Source: Acinetobacter sp. NCu2D-2 (GTDB taxonomy: Bacteria > Pseudomonadota > Gammaproteobacteria > Pseudomonadales > Moraxellaceae). From it: DNA of 64,000 bases. A model generated the notes under the pieces. It saw only the letters and a list, made by a program, of their open reading frames with translations. It searched no databases and was not told the DNA's origin. The position numbers and the translations under genes were made by a program. Positions 8,426-17,302 of the stretch are shown one piece after another. Where the stretch lies: contig NZ_CP015594.1 of the NCBI RefSeq assembly GCF_001647675.1, forward strand, positions 1,302,001-1,366,000. The letters run 5' to 3'. Within the stretch, counting starts at the first letter, position 1, and the number at the start of each line of letters is the position of its first letter.

Positions 8426-8453
8426 CTCGACTTTCCTGTTTTATGTTACTCTG

Positions 8454-8482
8454 CATATATAGTTCAATATTTAGACATGCAA
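8454..8482 (-). promoter_or_regulatory. Candidate alkM promoter
   Basis: On the minus strand, TTGCAT (8477-8482) and TATATG (8454-8459) are separated by 17 bases, 28 bases upstream of the alkM start. The -10 is imperfect, as expected for an activator-dependent promoter. Candidate AlkR sites begin 8 bases above the -35. Confidence 0.5.
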
Positions 8483-8490
8483 GAACAGTT

Positions 8491-8521
8491 GCAAACGTCC
8501 AAAAAAACTATGTAAACGTCC
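8491..8521. promoter_or_regulatory. Direct repeat, candidate AlkR operator
   Basis: GCAAACGTCC (8491-8500) and GTAAACGTCC (8512-8521) are direct repeats with starts 21 bases apart, two helical turns. That is the spacing of half-sites bound by AraC-family dimers. The repeat is in the alkM-alkR intergenic region, just upstream of the candidate alkM -35. Binding by AlkR is inferred. Confidence 0.55.
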
Positions 8522-8604
8522 TTGTCACGAACTGCTAAAAATTGTCCTAAAAACACATCATCATATTGATTAGAACCGATAAAAACATTGAAAGAAAATT
8601 TGTT

Positions 8605-9537
8605 ATGGATGCATTAAGTAAAATTTTTGATGATATACACTTAGCCAAATCTGAATATATTTATATCAATGCACCACATCCTTCCGCATTTCAATATGAA
8701 GATGAGCCATCCATGTTGGCTTATATTGTATTAAATGGAACAGCCCATTTAACGCTGCAAAATGAAGAACAGATTTTATTAGAACAAGGTGATTTGTTTC
8801 TTATTCCTTCAGGAAAGCAGCACTTTGTTTATTGTGATGAAAAATCAGATTTGCAGCAGACAATCTCTATTAATACATTTTTCATCACACAGTCTAAGCA
8901 AGTCATTGATCTGAATGAGACGCAGAGTGAGAACAAAACTTTTATTCTAGCTATTCGCTCTAAACTCGATGTTCAAATGGCCAAGCCTTTACTGAGTGCT
9001 TTACCGCAGTTTTTACATATCAAGCATATATCTGACGCGACCGCACCTGAATGGTTGCAAATTGGACTGCAGTTTTTGGCTGTAGAAACACAAACCAGTC
9101 GACCGGGACGAGATAAAATCTTAGACCATTTGGTGAGTATTCTTTTTATCGAGTGTGTACGGGATTACATCTTAAGTTTAGATCAACATGCCAATTGGTT
9201 AGGTGCATTAACTCACCCCGAACTAAGTAATGCGCTCACCGCAATTCATGGACAACCTGAGCAAAACTGGACCGTTGAATCTTTGGCAGAACAGTGTCAT
9301 ATGTCACGCTCTAAGTTTGCACAACTCTTTAATCAAATTGTGGGCGATTCCCCATTGGCTTACTTACAACAACATCGTTTAAGACTTGCCGCTCAATACT
9401 TACGAGATACAGGTCTCAGTGTCCAACAAATTGCACATTCTGTGGGCTATAACTCAGAAACAGCGTTTAGTCAGATTTTTAAAAAACAGTTTGGACTCAC
9501 CCCGAGTATCTATCGGAAGCAAGCCCAAATCATTTAG
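8605..9537 (+). CDS. alkR: AraC family regulator of alkane hydroxylase
   Basis: An AraC/XylS-type activator of 310 residues. It has an N-terminal cupin-like sensing domain (about residues 1-130, with an EQGDLFLIPSGKQHF beta-barrel signature) and two C-terminal helix-turn-helix units. The second unit shows the family signature VQQIAHSVGYNSETAFSQIF followed by FGLTPSIYRKQ. The ATG at 8605 is preferred because GAAAGAAAA precedes it; the frame is open to a TTG at 8566. Divergence from alkM matches alkR of A. baylyi, which is needed for induction of alkM by n-alkanes. The stop lies two bases from the convergent lpxB stop. Confidence 0.88.
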   Translation: MDALSKIFDDIHLAKSEYIYINAPHPSAFQYEDEPSMLAYIVLNGTAHLTLQNEEQILLEQGDLFLIPSGKQHFVYCDEKSDLQQTISINTFFITQSKQVIDLNETQSENKTFILAIRSKLDVQMAKPLLSALPQFLHIKHISDATAPEWLQIGLQFLAVETQTSRPGRDKILDHLVSILFIECVRDYILSLDQHANWLGALTHPELSNALTAIHGQPEQNWTVESLAEQCHMSRSKFAQLFNQIVGDSPLAYLQQHRLRLAAQYLRDTGLSVQQIAHSVGYNSETAFSQIFKKQFGLTPSIYRKQAQII

Positions 9538-9539
9538 TT

Positions 9540-10715
9540 TTATCTATTTAATGTTGCTAAAATCGCTTCAACAGGATTCTCACTATTTCCTGCCAATAAT
9601 TGCTTATGCATCGTTAAATGCTGCATGGCCTGAATTTTAGCTGTTTCAATATTCATTAATGCTTCAATTTCATGGGCAAGTTTTTCAGGTGTGGCATCTG
9701 CTTGAATCAGTTCCTGAATCACTTTTTTACCTGCAATGATATTCGGCAATGAATAATACGGAATCTTAATTAAGAATTTCACTACGTGATAAGTCAACCA
9801 ATTGAGCTTATAGAACGTCACCATCGGACGATGCAGCAGCATGGCTTCAAGTGTCGCTGTTCCTGATGCCAGCGCCACAATATCCGCAGCGTTCATCACC
9901 TGTCGGCCAATTTTAGATTCTTTATCTGTATTTTCCATGAGACGAATCTTTTGCTGTAAGGCTGCAGGATAATTTTTTAGTAAATCTTCGATTTGTAATT
10001 TACGAGCGTCATTAATCGCAGGAATCATAAACTGATATTCAGGATGCTGATCCATTAATATTTTGGCAGCATCTAGCAATAATGGTCCTAATTTTTCGAT
10101 TTCTCCACGACGACTGCCGGGTAAAAGTGCAATATATTTTTGTGCTTTGTCTAATCCAAGCTCATCTTTCGCCAATTCAATAGGATTATGTAAAGGCAAT
10201 TGACCTGCAAGCGGATGCCCAACGAATGCTGCTGGAACATTCCATTTTTCATAGAAAGCTTTCTCAAAAGGAAATAGGCACAGCACCAAATCAATGGTGG
10301 CTTTAATGCCATGCACTCGCCCTTGACGCCATGCCCATACAGATGGACTCACATACTGAACGGTCTTAATTGGAAGTTGTTTTTGTTTAAGACTTTTGGA
10401 TAGACGTAAATTAAAATCTGGTGCATCAATACCCACAAAAACATCGACAGGATCTTTTGACCAAGTATCGACAAGACCATCACGTACAGCGAAAAGCTTT
10501 TTAATATCTTTTAGGACTTCTACAATCCCCATAACTGATAAAATATCCATCGGATAGTAGCTTTTAAAGCCTTCAGCAATCATTTGTGGACCACCAATTC
10601 CCTCAAATTCTGCCTCTATGCCTTGCTCACGAAAACTACGCATAAGCTGAGCACCTAAAGTATCACCAGACACTTCGCCCACAACAATACCGATTTTAAG
10701 TTTTCGAGTCTGCAA
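9540..10715 (-). CDS. lpxB: Lipid-A-disaccharide synthase
   Basis: A GT19 glycosyltransferase of 391 residues. It condenses UDP-2,3-diacylglucosamine with lipid X to give lipid A disaccharide 1-phosphate at the inner face of the inner membrane. Family signatures are visible: GEVSGDTLGAQLMR near the N-terminus, YVSPSVWAWRQGR in the middle, and LLPGSRRGEI, ALASGTATLEAML and PMVTFYK towards the C-terminus. The start is a TTG with a good Shine-Dalgarno (AAGGG, seven bases upstream); no nearby in-frame ATG fits. The gene stands apart from the usual lpxD-fabZ-lpxA cluster, so it is probably transcribed alone. Confidence 0.95.
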   Translation of the reverse strand: MQTRKLKIGIVVGEVSGDTLGAQLMRSFREQGIEAEFEGIGGPQMIAEGFKSYYPMDILSVMGIVEVLKDIKKLFAVRDGLVDTWSKDPVDVFVGIDAPDFNLRLSKSLKQKQLPIKTVQYVSPSVWAWRQGRVHGIKATIDLVLCLFPFEKAFYEKWNVPAAFVGHPLAGQLPLHNPIELAKDELGLDKAQKYIALLPGSRRGEIEKLGPLLLDAAKILMDQHPEYQFMIPAINDARKLQIEDLLKNYPAALQQKIRLMENTDKESKIGRQVMNAADIVALASGTATLEAMLLHRPMVTFYKLNWLTYHVVKFLIKIPYYSLPNIIAGKKVIQELIQADATPEKLAHEIEALMNIETAKIQAMQHLTMHKQLLAGNSENPVEAILATLNR

Positions 10716-11123
10716 GTGAATTCCCTTTTAATCTTGGATTTAATGCGAATTTTAACATAGTCAGATCATTTCACTCATTCGCAATTATTTGTGTTTAATA
10801 AAATTCATTTAAGATATGGTTAATTCTTTCTGTCTACTGTTGCTTAGAAATATTTACTCATTCAATTTATGACCTAAGATGAGTATGTTCGGGTCTAAAA
10901 TTTGTACGTTTGATTTAAAAATTGCTTAGGCTAATTTTGTTTTAATATCCACATTCCGGTCAAAAAGCCCATTCATACCTGCATTTTCCTTATATAAAAC
11001 ACTTTAATTTACTCTGATCAGTTACCTTTATCTTTTTTTTGCATAAGCAAATCTATAATCAAGACAAATACTTATCTTAAAAAGTCATAACATATGCTCG
11101 TTTTTTGATATTGGCATATATAG
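10716..11123. other. Intergenic region between lpxB and the TauE-type permease
   Basis: This 408-base AT-rich stretch separates two divergent genes. I see no open reading frame, tRNA or strong hairpin in it. It must contain the lpxB and permease promoters, but I cannot place them with confidence. A TTAGGCTA sequence near 10925 resembles the repeat at 4591-4703. Confidence 0.4.
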
Positions 11124-12014
11124 ATGTTTAGTCCGATTGAATTTATTTTAGCTGGCGTATTGGTAGGATTTTGTGTCGGGATTACAGGTGTAGGTGGCGG
11201 TTCATTAATGACGCCCATTCTGATTACCCTACTCCGAGTTGAGCCACATATCGCAATTGGTACCGATCTTCTCTATGCTGCAATTTCTAAATTCTGTGGT
11301 TCATTAGTCCATGCAAAAAAAATGAATATTGTCTGGCCAATTGTGATTTGGTTGGCTGTCGGTAGTATTCCCGCATCTTTTGCTACACATTGGGTATTAG
11401 ACAACTTCTTAAGCCAATCAAGCAGTTATAAAGCTGTACTGACTATGGTTTTGGGCTTTATGTTGACCTTAACTGGCGCTTCAATTGTATTTCGTACTCA
11501 AATTGAGAAATTCTTTAATAAATATCGCAAACAACAACCAGCAGATCTTACTTTAGATATGGATAAAGTAAGACAACAAGCCAAAGAAAAACGTTTCTAT
11601 ATTATTTTCATGGGCATTGTGCTTGGGATCTTTGTCACTTTATCTTCAGTTGGTGCTGGTGCATTTGGGATTATGGCCTTAATTCTAATGTTCCCGAACT
11701 TACCGATGATTCGCATTATTGGTTCAGATGTCGTACATGCCGTATTGCTAACTTTAGTGGCAGGTTTGGGGCATATGAGTGCAGGTAACGTTGACTTTAC
11801 CTTACTTGGCTGGTTGTTATGTGGTTCTATTCCAGCAATTGTGATCGGAACGTTGATCAGTTCGCGCATGCCTGAGAAATTCATCCGTAAAATTCTTGGC
11901 ATTACATTATTTTGCTTGGGTGTGAATTTTATTGTTAATCCAGTGAAATCAAAACCGGTGAAAGCTGCTGAACCTGTGGCGACTGTTCAAGCTGAAAACG
12001 CGCAGTCTGTTTAA
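11124..12014 (+). CDS. TSUP family permease (TauE/SafE sulfite exporter type)
   Basis: An inner-membrane protein of 296 residues of the TauE/SafE (TSUP) family with about eight hydrophobic segments. The first repeat carries GVLVGFCVGITGVGGGSLMTPIL, the glycine-rich signature of the family. A related GIFVTLSSVGAGAFG lies after the central hydrophilic loop (residues 130-155). Members export sulfite, sulfoacetate or related anions. No sulfur gene is adjacent, so the substrate is open. The C-terminal tail is hydrophilic and alanine-rich. Confidence 0.87.
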   Translation: MFSPIEFILAGVLVGFCVGITGVGGGSLMTPILITLLRVEPHIAIGTDLLYAAISKFCGSLVHAKKMNIVWPIVIWLAVGSIPASFATHWVLDNFLSQSSSYKAVLTMVLGFMLTLTGASIVFRTQIEKFFNKYRKQQPADLTLDMDKVRQQAKEKRFYIIFMGIVLGIFVTLSSVGAGAFGIMALILMFPNLPMIRIIGSDVVHAVLLTLVAGLGHMSAGNVDFTLLGWLLCGSIPAIVIGTLISSRMPEKFIRKILGITLFCLGVNFIVNPVKSKPVKAAEPVATVQAENAQSV

Positions 12015-12088
12015 TATAACTATGCGATTCATCACTTTTTTTTCAAAGATTTATTCGTCTTTTTTATAACAAAGTGACGCAACATTCA

Positions 12089-12097
12089 TGTTATATT
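12089..12097 (+). promoter_or_regulatory. Candidate extended -10 promoter of the DAHP synthase gene
   Basis: TG-T-TATATT is an extended -10 motif 23 bases upstream of the ATG at 12121. No good -35 is seen at the right distance. No TyrR or TrpR operator was recognised. Confidence 0.35.
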
Positions 12098-12120
12098 CGG
12101 GCTATTAAACAACCTTTTGT

Positions 12121-13233
12121 ATGATCAAACCAGTGACGGCAATGAATACACTACAGTCAAATCCAATTTCACAATCTGATATCGATGATGTGAATATCCA
12201 AAGCATGATTCCTCTTGTAACCCCTGCTGATCTTAAAGCAGAGTTACCTTTGACTGAGACTGCTTATCAAACTGTCCTTAAAGGTCGTGAAACGATTCGT
12301 CAAATTTTGGATGGTCAGGACAAACGTTTATTCGTGGTCATTGGTCCTTGTTCTATCCATGATCCTAAAGCTGCACATGAATATGCTGAGCGTTTAAAAG
12401 TACTCAGCGAAAAAGTAAAAGACAGCTTATACATCGTGATGCGTGTGTATTTTGAAAAACCACGTACAACGATTGGTTGGAAAGGTCTAATTAATGACCC
12501 AGACATGAACGACTCATTCAACATTGAAAAAGGTCTGCGTATTGGTCGTAAACTTTTGCTTGAATTGAATGAATTAGGCTTACCATGTGCAACTGAAGCA
12601 TTGGATCCAAACTCTCCACAGTATTACCAAGACTTAATTTCATGGTCAGCGATTGGTGCACGTACCACAGAAAGCCAAACTCACCGTGAAATGTCATCAG
12701 GTCTTTCATCACCTGTCGGCTTTAAAAATGGTACAGATGGCGGCTTAACAGTTGCAACAAACGCGATGCAATCAGTAAAACATGGTCATAGTTTCTTAGG
12801 TCTTAATGATCAAGGTCAAGTTTCTGTAATTCGTACATCAGGTAACCCTTATGCACACGTTGTACTACGTGGTGGTAATGGCAAACCGAACTACGATGCA
12901 GGCTCTGTCGCAGAAGCTGAACTTGCGTTGGCTAAGGCAAAAGTTAGCAGCAAAATCATGATTGATGCCAGCCATGCCAATTCAAACAAAGACCCGTACC
13001 TACAACCACTTGTCTTAAAAAACATTACAGAACAAATTCTTGATGGAAATAAGTCAATTGTTGGTATTATGGTAGAAAGTCATCTTAAAGGTGGTCGTCA
13101 GGATATTCCAACGAACCTTTGTGATCTTGAATATGGCAAATCAGTGACCGATGGTTGTATCGATTGGGACACCACTGAACAAACCTTGCTAGATATGCAT
13201 AACGCGCTAAAAGACGTTTTGCCTAACCGCTAA
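12121..13233 (+). CDS. 3-deoxy-7-phosphoheptulonate (DAHP) synthase, class I
   Basis: The first enzyme of the shikimate pathway, joining phosphoenolpyruvate and erythrose 4-phosphate. The 370-residue protein matches the AroF/AroG/AroH family throughout. It has VIGPCSIHDPKAA (metal-binding Cys), YFEKPRTTIGWKGLINDP, GARTTESQTHRE, SPVGFKNGTDGG, MIDASHANS and MVESHLKGG. The ATG at 12142 (MNTLQSN) is an alternative start. Which of the feedback-sensitive paralogues it corresponds to cannot be decided here, so no symbol is given. It is flanked by a terminator and is probably monocistronic. aroC, the last shikimate enzyme, lies 3 kb away on the other strand. Confidence 0.95.
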   Translation: MIKPVTAMNTLQSNPISQSDIDDVNIQSMIPLVTPADLKAELPLTETAYQTVLKGRETIRQILDGQDKRLFVVIGPCSIHDPKAAHEYAERLKVLSEKVKDSLYIVMRVYFEKPRTTIGWKGLINDPDMNDSFNIEKGLRIGRKLLLELNELGLPCATEALDPNSPQYYQDLISWSAIGARTTESQTHREMSSGLSSPVGFKNGTDGGLTVATNAMQSVKHGHSFLGLNDQGQVSVIRTSGNPYAHVVLRGGNGKPNYDAGSVAEAELALAKAKVSSKIMIDASHANSNKDPYLQPLVLKNITEQILDGNKSIVGIMVESHLKGGRQDIPTNLCDLEYGKSVTDGCIDWDTTEQTLLDMHNALKDVLPNR

Positions 13234-13238
13234 GCAAG

Positions 13239-13268
13239 AAAAACGCCATCAACAAGATGGCGTTTTTT
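13239..13268 (+). terminator. Intrinsic terminator after DAHP synthase gene
   Basis: The stem AAAAACGCCATC / GATGGCGTTTTTT has loop AACAA and ends in a T tract, five bases after the stop codon. Confidence 0.92.
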
Positions 13269-13300
13269 ATGAGCACGCATTAAAAGGAAAATTTTAGCTG

Positions 13301-13825
13301 ATGAATGATATTGAAACGGCACTCAGTCATATTAAAAATTTTCAGTTTATCCATGAGCATCTTTTTAGCTCAGGTCAACCTACAATTGAAGAATTACAAC
13401 ACATTAAAGAATACGGCGTTTCGACCGTCATCAATGTCGCTTTGAGTGATTCAAGTCATTATTTAGAACATGAAGATAAAATCTGTCTTGATCTAGGACT
13501 AAACTACATTCAACTGCCTATCTCTTTTGATGCCCCTTCAGATGAACAATGTCTTTTCGTCCTCGACATCATTGACCATTTGGTTGAGCAGCAAACTGTT
13601 TGGATTCACTGCGATGAAGGTTTTCAGGTCAGCAGCCTAATGTATCTATACCGCCAATACTATATGGGGATGGATTTACCGACAGCGCATGAACTGCTGC
13701 ATCAGGTATGGGAACCGAATGCAACATGGACAGGTTTACTTCATGCAGTTGGTCTACAACTTCAAGGTCGTAAAGCAACACAAGAATTACAACGCTCTTT
13801 GATCAATCCTGATCATTTTGCATGA
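13301..13825 (+). CDS. Protein tyrosine phosphatase-like protein with degenerate active site
   Basis: A protein of 174 residues that resembles the small cysteine phosphatases of the DSP/BLH type. It opens with FSSGQPTIEELQHIKEYGVSTVINV, the usual beginning of that fold. The P-loop position reads HCDEGFQVS (residues 103-111). The nucleophile Cys104 is there, but the arginine of HCxxGxxR is replaced by Val110, so ordinary phosphatase activity is doubtful. It could be a phosphate-binding pseudoenzyme, or use another arginine. The 3' end overlaps the convergent ispF stop by 13 bases. I do not know its substrate or partners. Confidence 0.75.
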   Translation: MNDIETALSHIKNFQFIHEHLFSSGQPTIEELQHIKEYGVSTVINVALSDSSHYLEHEDKICLDLGLNYIQLPISFDAPSDEQCLFVLDIIDHLVEQQTVWIHCDEGFQVSSLMYLYRQYYMGMDLPTAHELLHQVWEPNATWTGLLHAVGLQLQGRKATQELQRSLINPDHFA

Positions 13826-14301
13826 GAGATCAGCACGGTCGCCATCGACATAATGCCTTCTTGACGGCCTATAAATCCTAATTTTTCAGTTGTGGTTGCT
13901 TTTACACTAATCTGTGTCACATCGACATTGAGTACATCTGCAATTGATTGACGCATAGCAAGGTTATGCGGTGCCAGTTTTGGACGTTCACACGCGACTG
14001 TAATATCGGCATTATTGAGCACATAACCACGATCTAAGATCAACTGATACACATGTTTGAGTAAAACACGGCTGTCTGCACCTTTAAATTTAGGATTATT
14101 ATCTGGGAAATGCTGTCCAATATCTCCCAGTGCTAAGGCCCCTAACAGTGCATCTGCTAAAGCATGCAAAACCACATCACCATCTGAATGTGCTTTTAGT
14201 CCATGTGTATGAGGAATTTGAACACCAGCCAGTGTGACAAAGCTCCCTTCTTCAAATGCATGTACATCCAAGCCTTGACCTATACGAATTTGTGCAATCA
14301 C
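13813..14301 (-). CDS. ispF: 2-C-methyl-D-erythritol 2,4-cyclodiphosphate synthase
   Basis: An enzyme of the MEP isoprenoid pathway, which cyclises CDP-methylerythritol 2-phosphate and releases CMP. The 162-residue protein has GQGLDVHAF near residue 10, with metal-binding Asp and His, and HSDGDVVLHAL near residue 38, with the third metal ligand. The KATTTEKLGFIGRQEGI signature is near residue 135. The length is typical of the homotrimer subunit. ispD lies 43 kb away in the window rather than being adjacent, as it is in enterobacteria. Confidence 0.95.
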   Translation of the reverse strand: MIAQIRIGQGLDVHAFEEGSFVTLAGVQIPHTHGLKAHSDGDVVLHALADALLGALALGDIGQHFPDNNPKFKGADSRVLLKHVYQLILDRGYVLNNADITVACERPKLAPHNLAMRQSIADVLNVDVTQISVKATTTEKLGFIGRQEGIMSMATVLISHAK

Positions 14302-14400
14302 GCGCTTTATCCTTTGAAATAACCGTTTGAAATCTTGTACAGTTCGTTTCGATTTCGCTATAGTTAGAGCATTCTAAACGAATTGAAAGTATAAGCGATC

Positions 14401-15042
14401 ATGTGGCTGAAAACTGATTTAAATCGAGTGAAAATATCAGGGCTTTTATTGAGTACAGGCTTATTCATGGCATCTCCAAGCTTTGCCAGTGATCCTTTCT
14501 GTTCAAATTCGAATCAAAGCTCATTATGTTCAGCATCATTAAAAGAAGCACGCCAAAAATTAACAGAGCAATTCTTTACCGCATATTTGGTGACTGATGC
14601 GCCGGTTAAACTCCTTCAAGATACTCAGACACTTTGGCAGCACCGTTTACAACAATGTAAAACCATTCAGTGTTTTCAGCAGCAATTTGATACACGCTTA
14701 GATGAACTTAATCTGTTTATTTCACTGAATCAAACCCTAACACAACATTTCTTAAAATATGAAAATGGCAGTGTTGCCCGCCCCGCTGTGCATTTAAAAA
14801 TACATCAACTGTCTAAAGACCGTATTAAAATCGAAGGACTTGCCTATCGTAGTCCTAAAAATAGACCTGAAACTCAAGTCGTTCCTTTTTTAGCCTACAC
14901 AACACCCGATCAAAAAGCTGAAATCATCAATAACGAAAACGACTGCAAATATCAATTCAGCTATGAGAAAGCGATTTTAAAAGTCCTCAGCCAGCAAACC
15001 AATTGTGAACGCTTTAATGGTATTTATCGTCTATACGATTAA
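14401..15042 (+). CDS. Hypothetical secreted protein
   Basis: A 213-residue protein that I do not recognise. A signal peptide is plausible (ISGLLLSTGLFMASPSFASD, cut after SFA), so it is probably periplasmic. The mature part has seven cysteines (two near its N-terminus, two near residues 87-92, two near the C-terminus), suggesting disulfides. A predicted helical first half (KEARQKLTEQFF, LWQHRLQQCK) is followed by a beta-rich part (HLKIHQLSKDRIKIEGLAYRS). Helix plus paired cysteines recalls LprI-like proteins, but the match is weak. It is divergent from ispF and convergent with the AEC permease, with no operon partner. Confidence 0.6.
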   Translation: MWLKTDLNRVKISGLLLSTGLFMASPSFASDPFCSNSNQSSLCSASLKEARQKLTEQFFTAYLVTDAPVKLLQDTQTLWQHRLQQCKTIQCFQQQFDTRLDELNLFISLNQTLTQHFLKYENGSVARPAVHLKIHQLSKDRIKIEGLAYRSPKNRPETQVVPFLAYTTPDQKAEIINNENDCKYQFSYEKAILKVLSQQTNCERFNGIYRLYD

Positions 15043-15050
15043 AGATTTGT

Positions 15051-15959
15051 TTAAAGTATAAAAGCTAAAATAATAGGCAATGAAAAAGCGGCTAAGACCG
15101 TTTGTAAACTGATCACACTTGCCATCAGCGCATAATCACCGTTATAAACCCGTGTTAGTACGTAAGATGCCGATGCTGTCGGTAGTGCAAAAAAAACCAC
15201 CATCACTTGCATGACAAGTGTATTCACCTGAAAAATCTGACAGACTACAAATGCCAAAAACGGCATCACTAAAAGTCGTGCTACTGAGGTTAAAATCAGT
15301 GGAGATAGGTCTTGCTTTAACGATTGGAACTGTAAAGCTGCACCAACACACATTAAACCTAGTGGTAAACTGCACGCTGCCATGAGTGCAAAAAACTTAT
15401 CAAAGCCAATCCAAAGACTTAAACCTGATAAATTATATAATGCCCCCACAATGCAACCTAAAATTAACGGATTTTTAAGTAACCCAAGAATGATTTGAGA
15501 AAGTTTGACTTGCTGACTATTGGTCAGTGATAAAACTGAAATCACATTGACGACTGGTATACAGATTACCATGACAATTGCAAAAATTGTTAAGCCTGCC
15601 GCATGAAACAAGCTACTCATAATGGCTAAGCCAATGTAAGTATTAAACCTGAGTAGCCCTTGTACATATACTCCAAAACGGGCAAAGCTCATCTTGAAAT
15701 AACGTTTTATCATGTACATGATGGCTGCAATACACAGCATTAAACTGATTGCGACAAAACCGACTTGTTGAATCGCTTTAACATCAATTTGCGCTTGTGC
15801 TAGGTTGACAAACAACATGATGGGAAACAGCACATAATAATTCAGCTTTTCCGCACCGCGCCAGAAAGAATCCTCCAACCAATGGGTTTTCTTTAATAAA
15901 TATCCGAAACTAATTAATGCAATCAGCGGAAATAATGCTGACAGGACAATATGTATCAT
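15051..15959 (-). CDS. AEC family (auxin efflux carrier type) permease
   Basis: An inner-membrane protein of 302 residues with about ten hydrophobic segments and no large soluble domain, matching the AEC/Mem_trans family. LFPLIALISFGYLLKK opens the first helix, LNYYVLFPIMLF marks the second, and LGLMCVGAALQ and ALPTASASYVLTRVYNGD mark the second half. Bacterial members carry malate, malonate or other organic acids, or unknown metabolites. There is no adjacent enzyme or regulator to hint at the substrate. Confidence 0.85.
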   Translation of the reverse strand: MIHIVLSALFPLIALISFGYLLKKTHWLEDSFWRGAEKLNYYVLFPIMLFVNLAQAQIDVKAIQQVGFVAISLMLCIAAIMYMIKRYFKMSFARFGVYVQGLLRFNTYIGLAIMSSLFHAAGLTIFAIVMVICIPVVNVISVLSLTNSQQVKLSQIILGLLKNPLILGCIVGALYNLSGLSLWIGFDKFFALMAACSLPLGLMCVGAALQFQSLKQDLSPLILTSVARLLVMPFLAFVVCQIFQVNTLVMQVMVVFFALPTASASYVLTRVYNGDYALMASVISLQTVLAAFSLPIILAFIL

Positions 15960-16137
15960 TGAAGAATTCTCTGGACCGCACGATATGATTTCACATCACA
16001 TCTTTCTATTATTCTTATAGCATCTCAGCAATTTTCTTTCTATATTTCAGCTATGAGCATCGAAATAACTGTTTAGAATCAAGTTTCTTATTTTTATTAA
16101 ATGATAAAATTGCAAAATAAAATAAACAAATACCTAT

Positions 16138-16169
16138 AAAAAAAGTCAGACCGAAGTCTGACTTTTTTT
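16138..16169 (-). terminator. Intrinsic terminator of prmB-aroC
   Basis: The stem GTCAGAC / GTCTGAC has a CGAA tetraloop with A and T tracts on both sides, 17 bases beyond the aroC stop. The symmetry would also end any plus-strand transcription. Confidence 0.9.
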
Positions 16170-16185
16170 AAATGTAAAAGTACGA

Positions 16186-17289
16186 TTATTTCGGTTCAAT
16201 CGATTCAATCGGTTCAAACGGCGCAACAACATCTGCATTTTGCGCACGATGACGCATGAAATGATCCATGAGTACAATCGCAAGCATCGCTTCAGCAATT
16301 GGAGTCGCACGTACGCCCACGCAAGGATCATGACGACCTTTGGTTAAAACGTCTGTGTCTTCACGATTAATGGTAATGGTTTTACCTGGTGTTGTAATCG
16401 AAGCAGTCGGTTTGAGTGCAATCGCGACACGAATATCTTGACCACTTGAAATACCACCTAAGATACCACCGGCATGATTCGCCAAGAAACCATCTGTCGT
16501 CAACTCATCACGCGTTTCGTGACCAAATTGTTCAGCCACACCAAAACCATCGCCAATTTCTACGCCTTTTACTGCGTTAATGGACATCATGGCATGGGCA
16601 ATATCTGCATCTAATCGATCAAATACAGGCTCACCCCAACCCACAGGGACTTTCGATGCAATAATTTCAAGTTTTGCACCACAGCTTGTGCCTTTCTCAC
16701 GCAGTGATGTCACAAGTGCTTCAAAACGAGGAACGGCATCTACATCGCCACAGAAAAATGGATTGTTAGGAACTTCATTCCAATCCAGTTTTTCTGCTTT
16801 TTCAGTACCAATTTGAGTCACATGACCACGAATCTCAATACCGAATTTTTCAAACAAGAATTTTTTAGCAATTGCACCTGCCGCTACACGCATCGCAGTT
16901 TCACGCGCACTTGAACGACCACCGCCACGGTAATCACGGAAACCATACTTTTGGGTATAGGTATAGTCTGCATGACCAGGACGGAAAGTTTGCGCGATAT
17001 TTCCGTAGTCTTTCGATTTTTGATCCGTATTACGGATTAAAAGACCGATTGACGTTCCTGTTGTTTTACCCTCAAAAACACCAGAAATAATTTCGACTTC
17101 ATCAGGTTCTTTACGCTGCGTTGCAAACTTCGATGTCCCCGGCTTGCGACGGTCCAAATCTTTTTGCAAATCTGCAGCAGACAGCTCAATTCCTGGTGGA
17201 ACCCCATCCACGATGGCCATGAGACCAACGCCATGAGATTCACCACAAGTCGTTACACGGAACAGTTGCCCTATACTATTACCTGCCAT
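16186..17289 (-). CDS. aroC: Chorismate synthase
   Basis: The last step of the shikimate pathway: reduced-flavin-dependent removal of phosphate from EPSP to give chorismate. The 367-residue protein starts [20 protein letters not shown], with the family's GESHG motif. [30 protein letters not shown] follows in the middle (in pieces GHADYTY and [11 protein letters not shown]). The C-terminal part has [24 protein letters not shown] precedes the ATG. It follows prmB by 13 bases in one transcription unit. The length and motifs indicate an intact, monofunctional enzyme that needs an external flavin reductase. Confidence 0.96.
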   Translation of the reverse strand: MAGNSIGQLFRVTTCGESHGVGLMAIVDGVPPGIELSAADLQKDLDRRKPGTSKFATQRKEPDEVEIISGVFEGKTTGTSIGLLIRNTDQKSKDYGNIAQTFRPGHADYTYTQKYGFRDYRGGGRSSARETAMRVAAGAIAKKFLFEKFGIEIRGHVTQIGTEKAEKLDWNEVPNNPFFCGDVDAVPRFEALVTSLREKGTSCGAKLEIIASKVPVGWGEPVFDRLDADIAHAMMSINAVKGVEIGDGFGVAEQFGHETRDELTTDGFLANHAGGILGGISSGQDIRVAIALKPTASITTPGKTITINREDTDVLTKGRHDPCVGVRATPIAEAMLAIVLMDHFMRHRAQNADVVAPFEPIESIEPK

Positions 17290-17302
17290 GTGAAACGACT
17301 CC

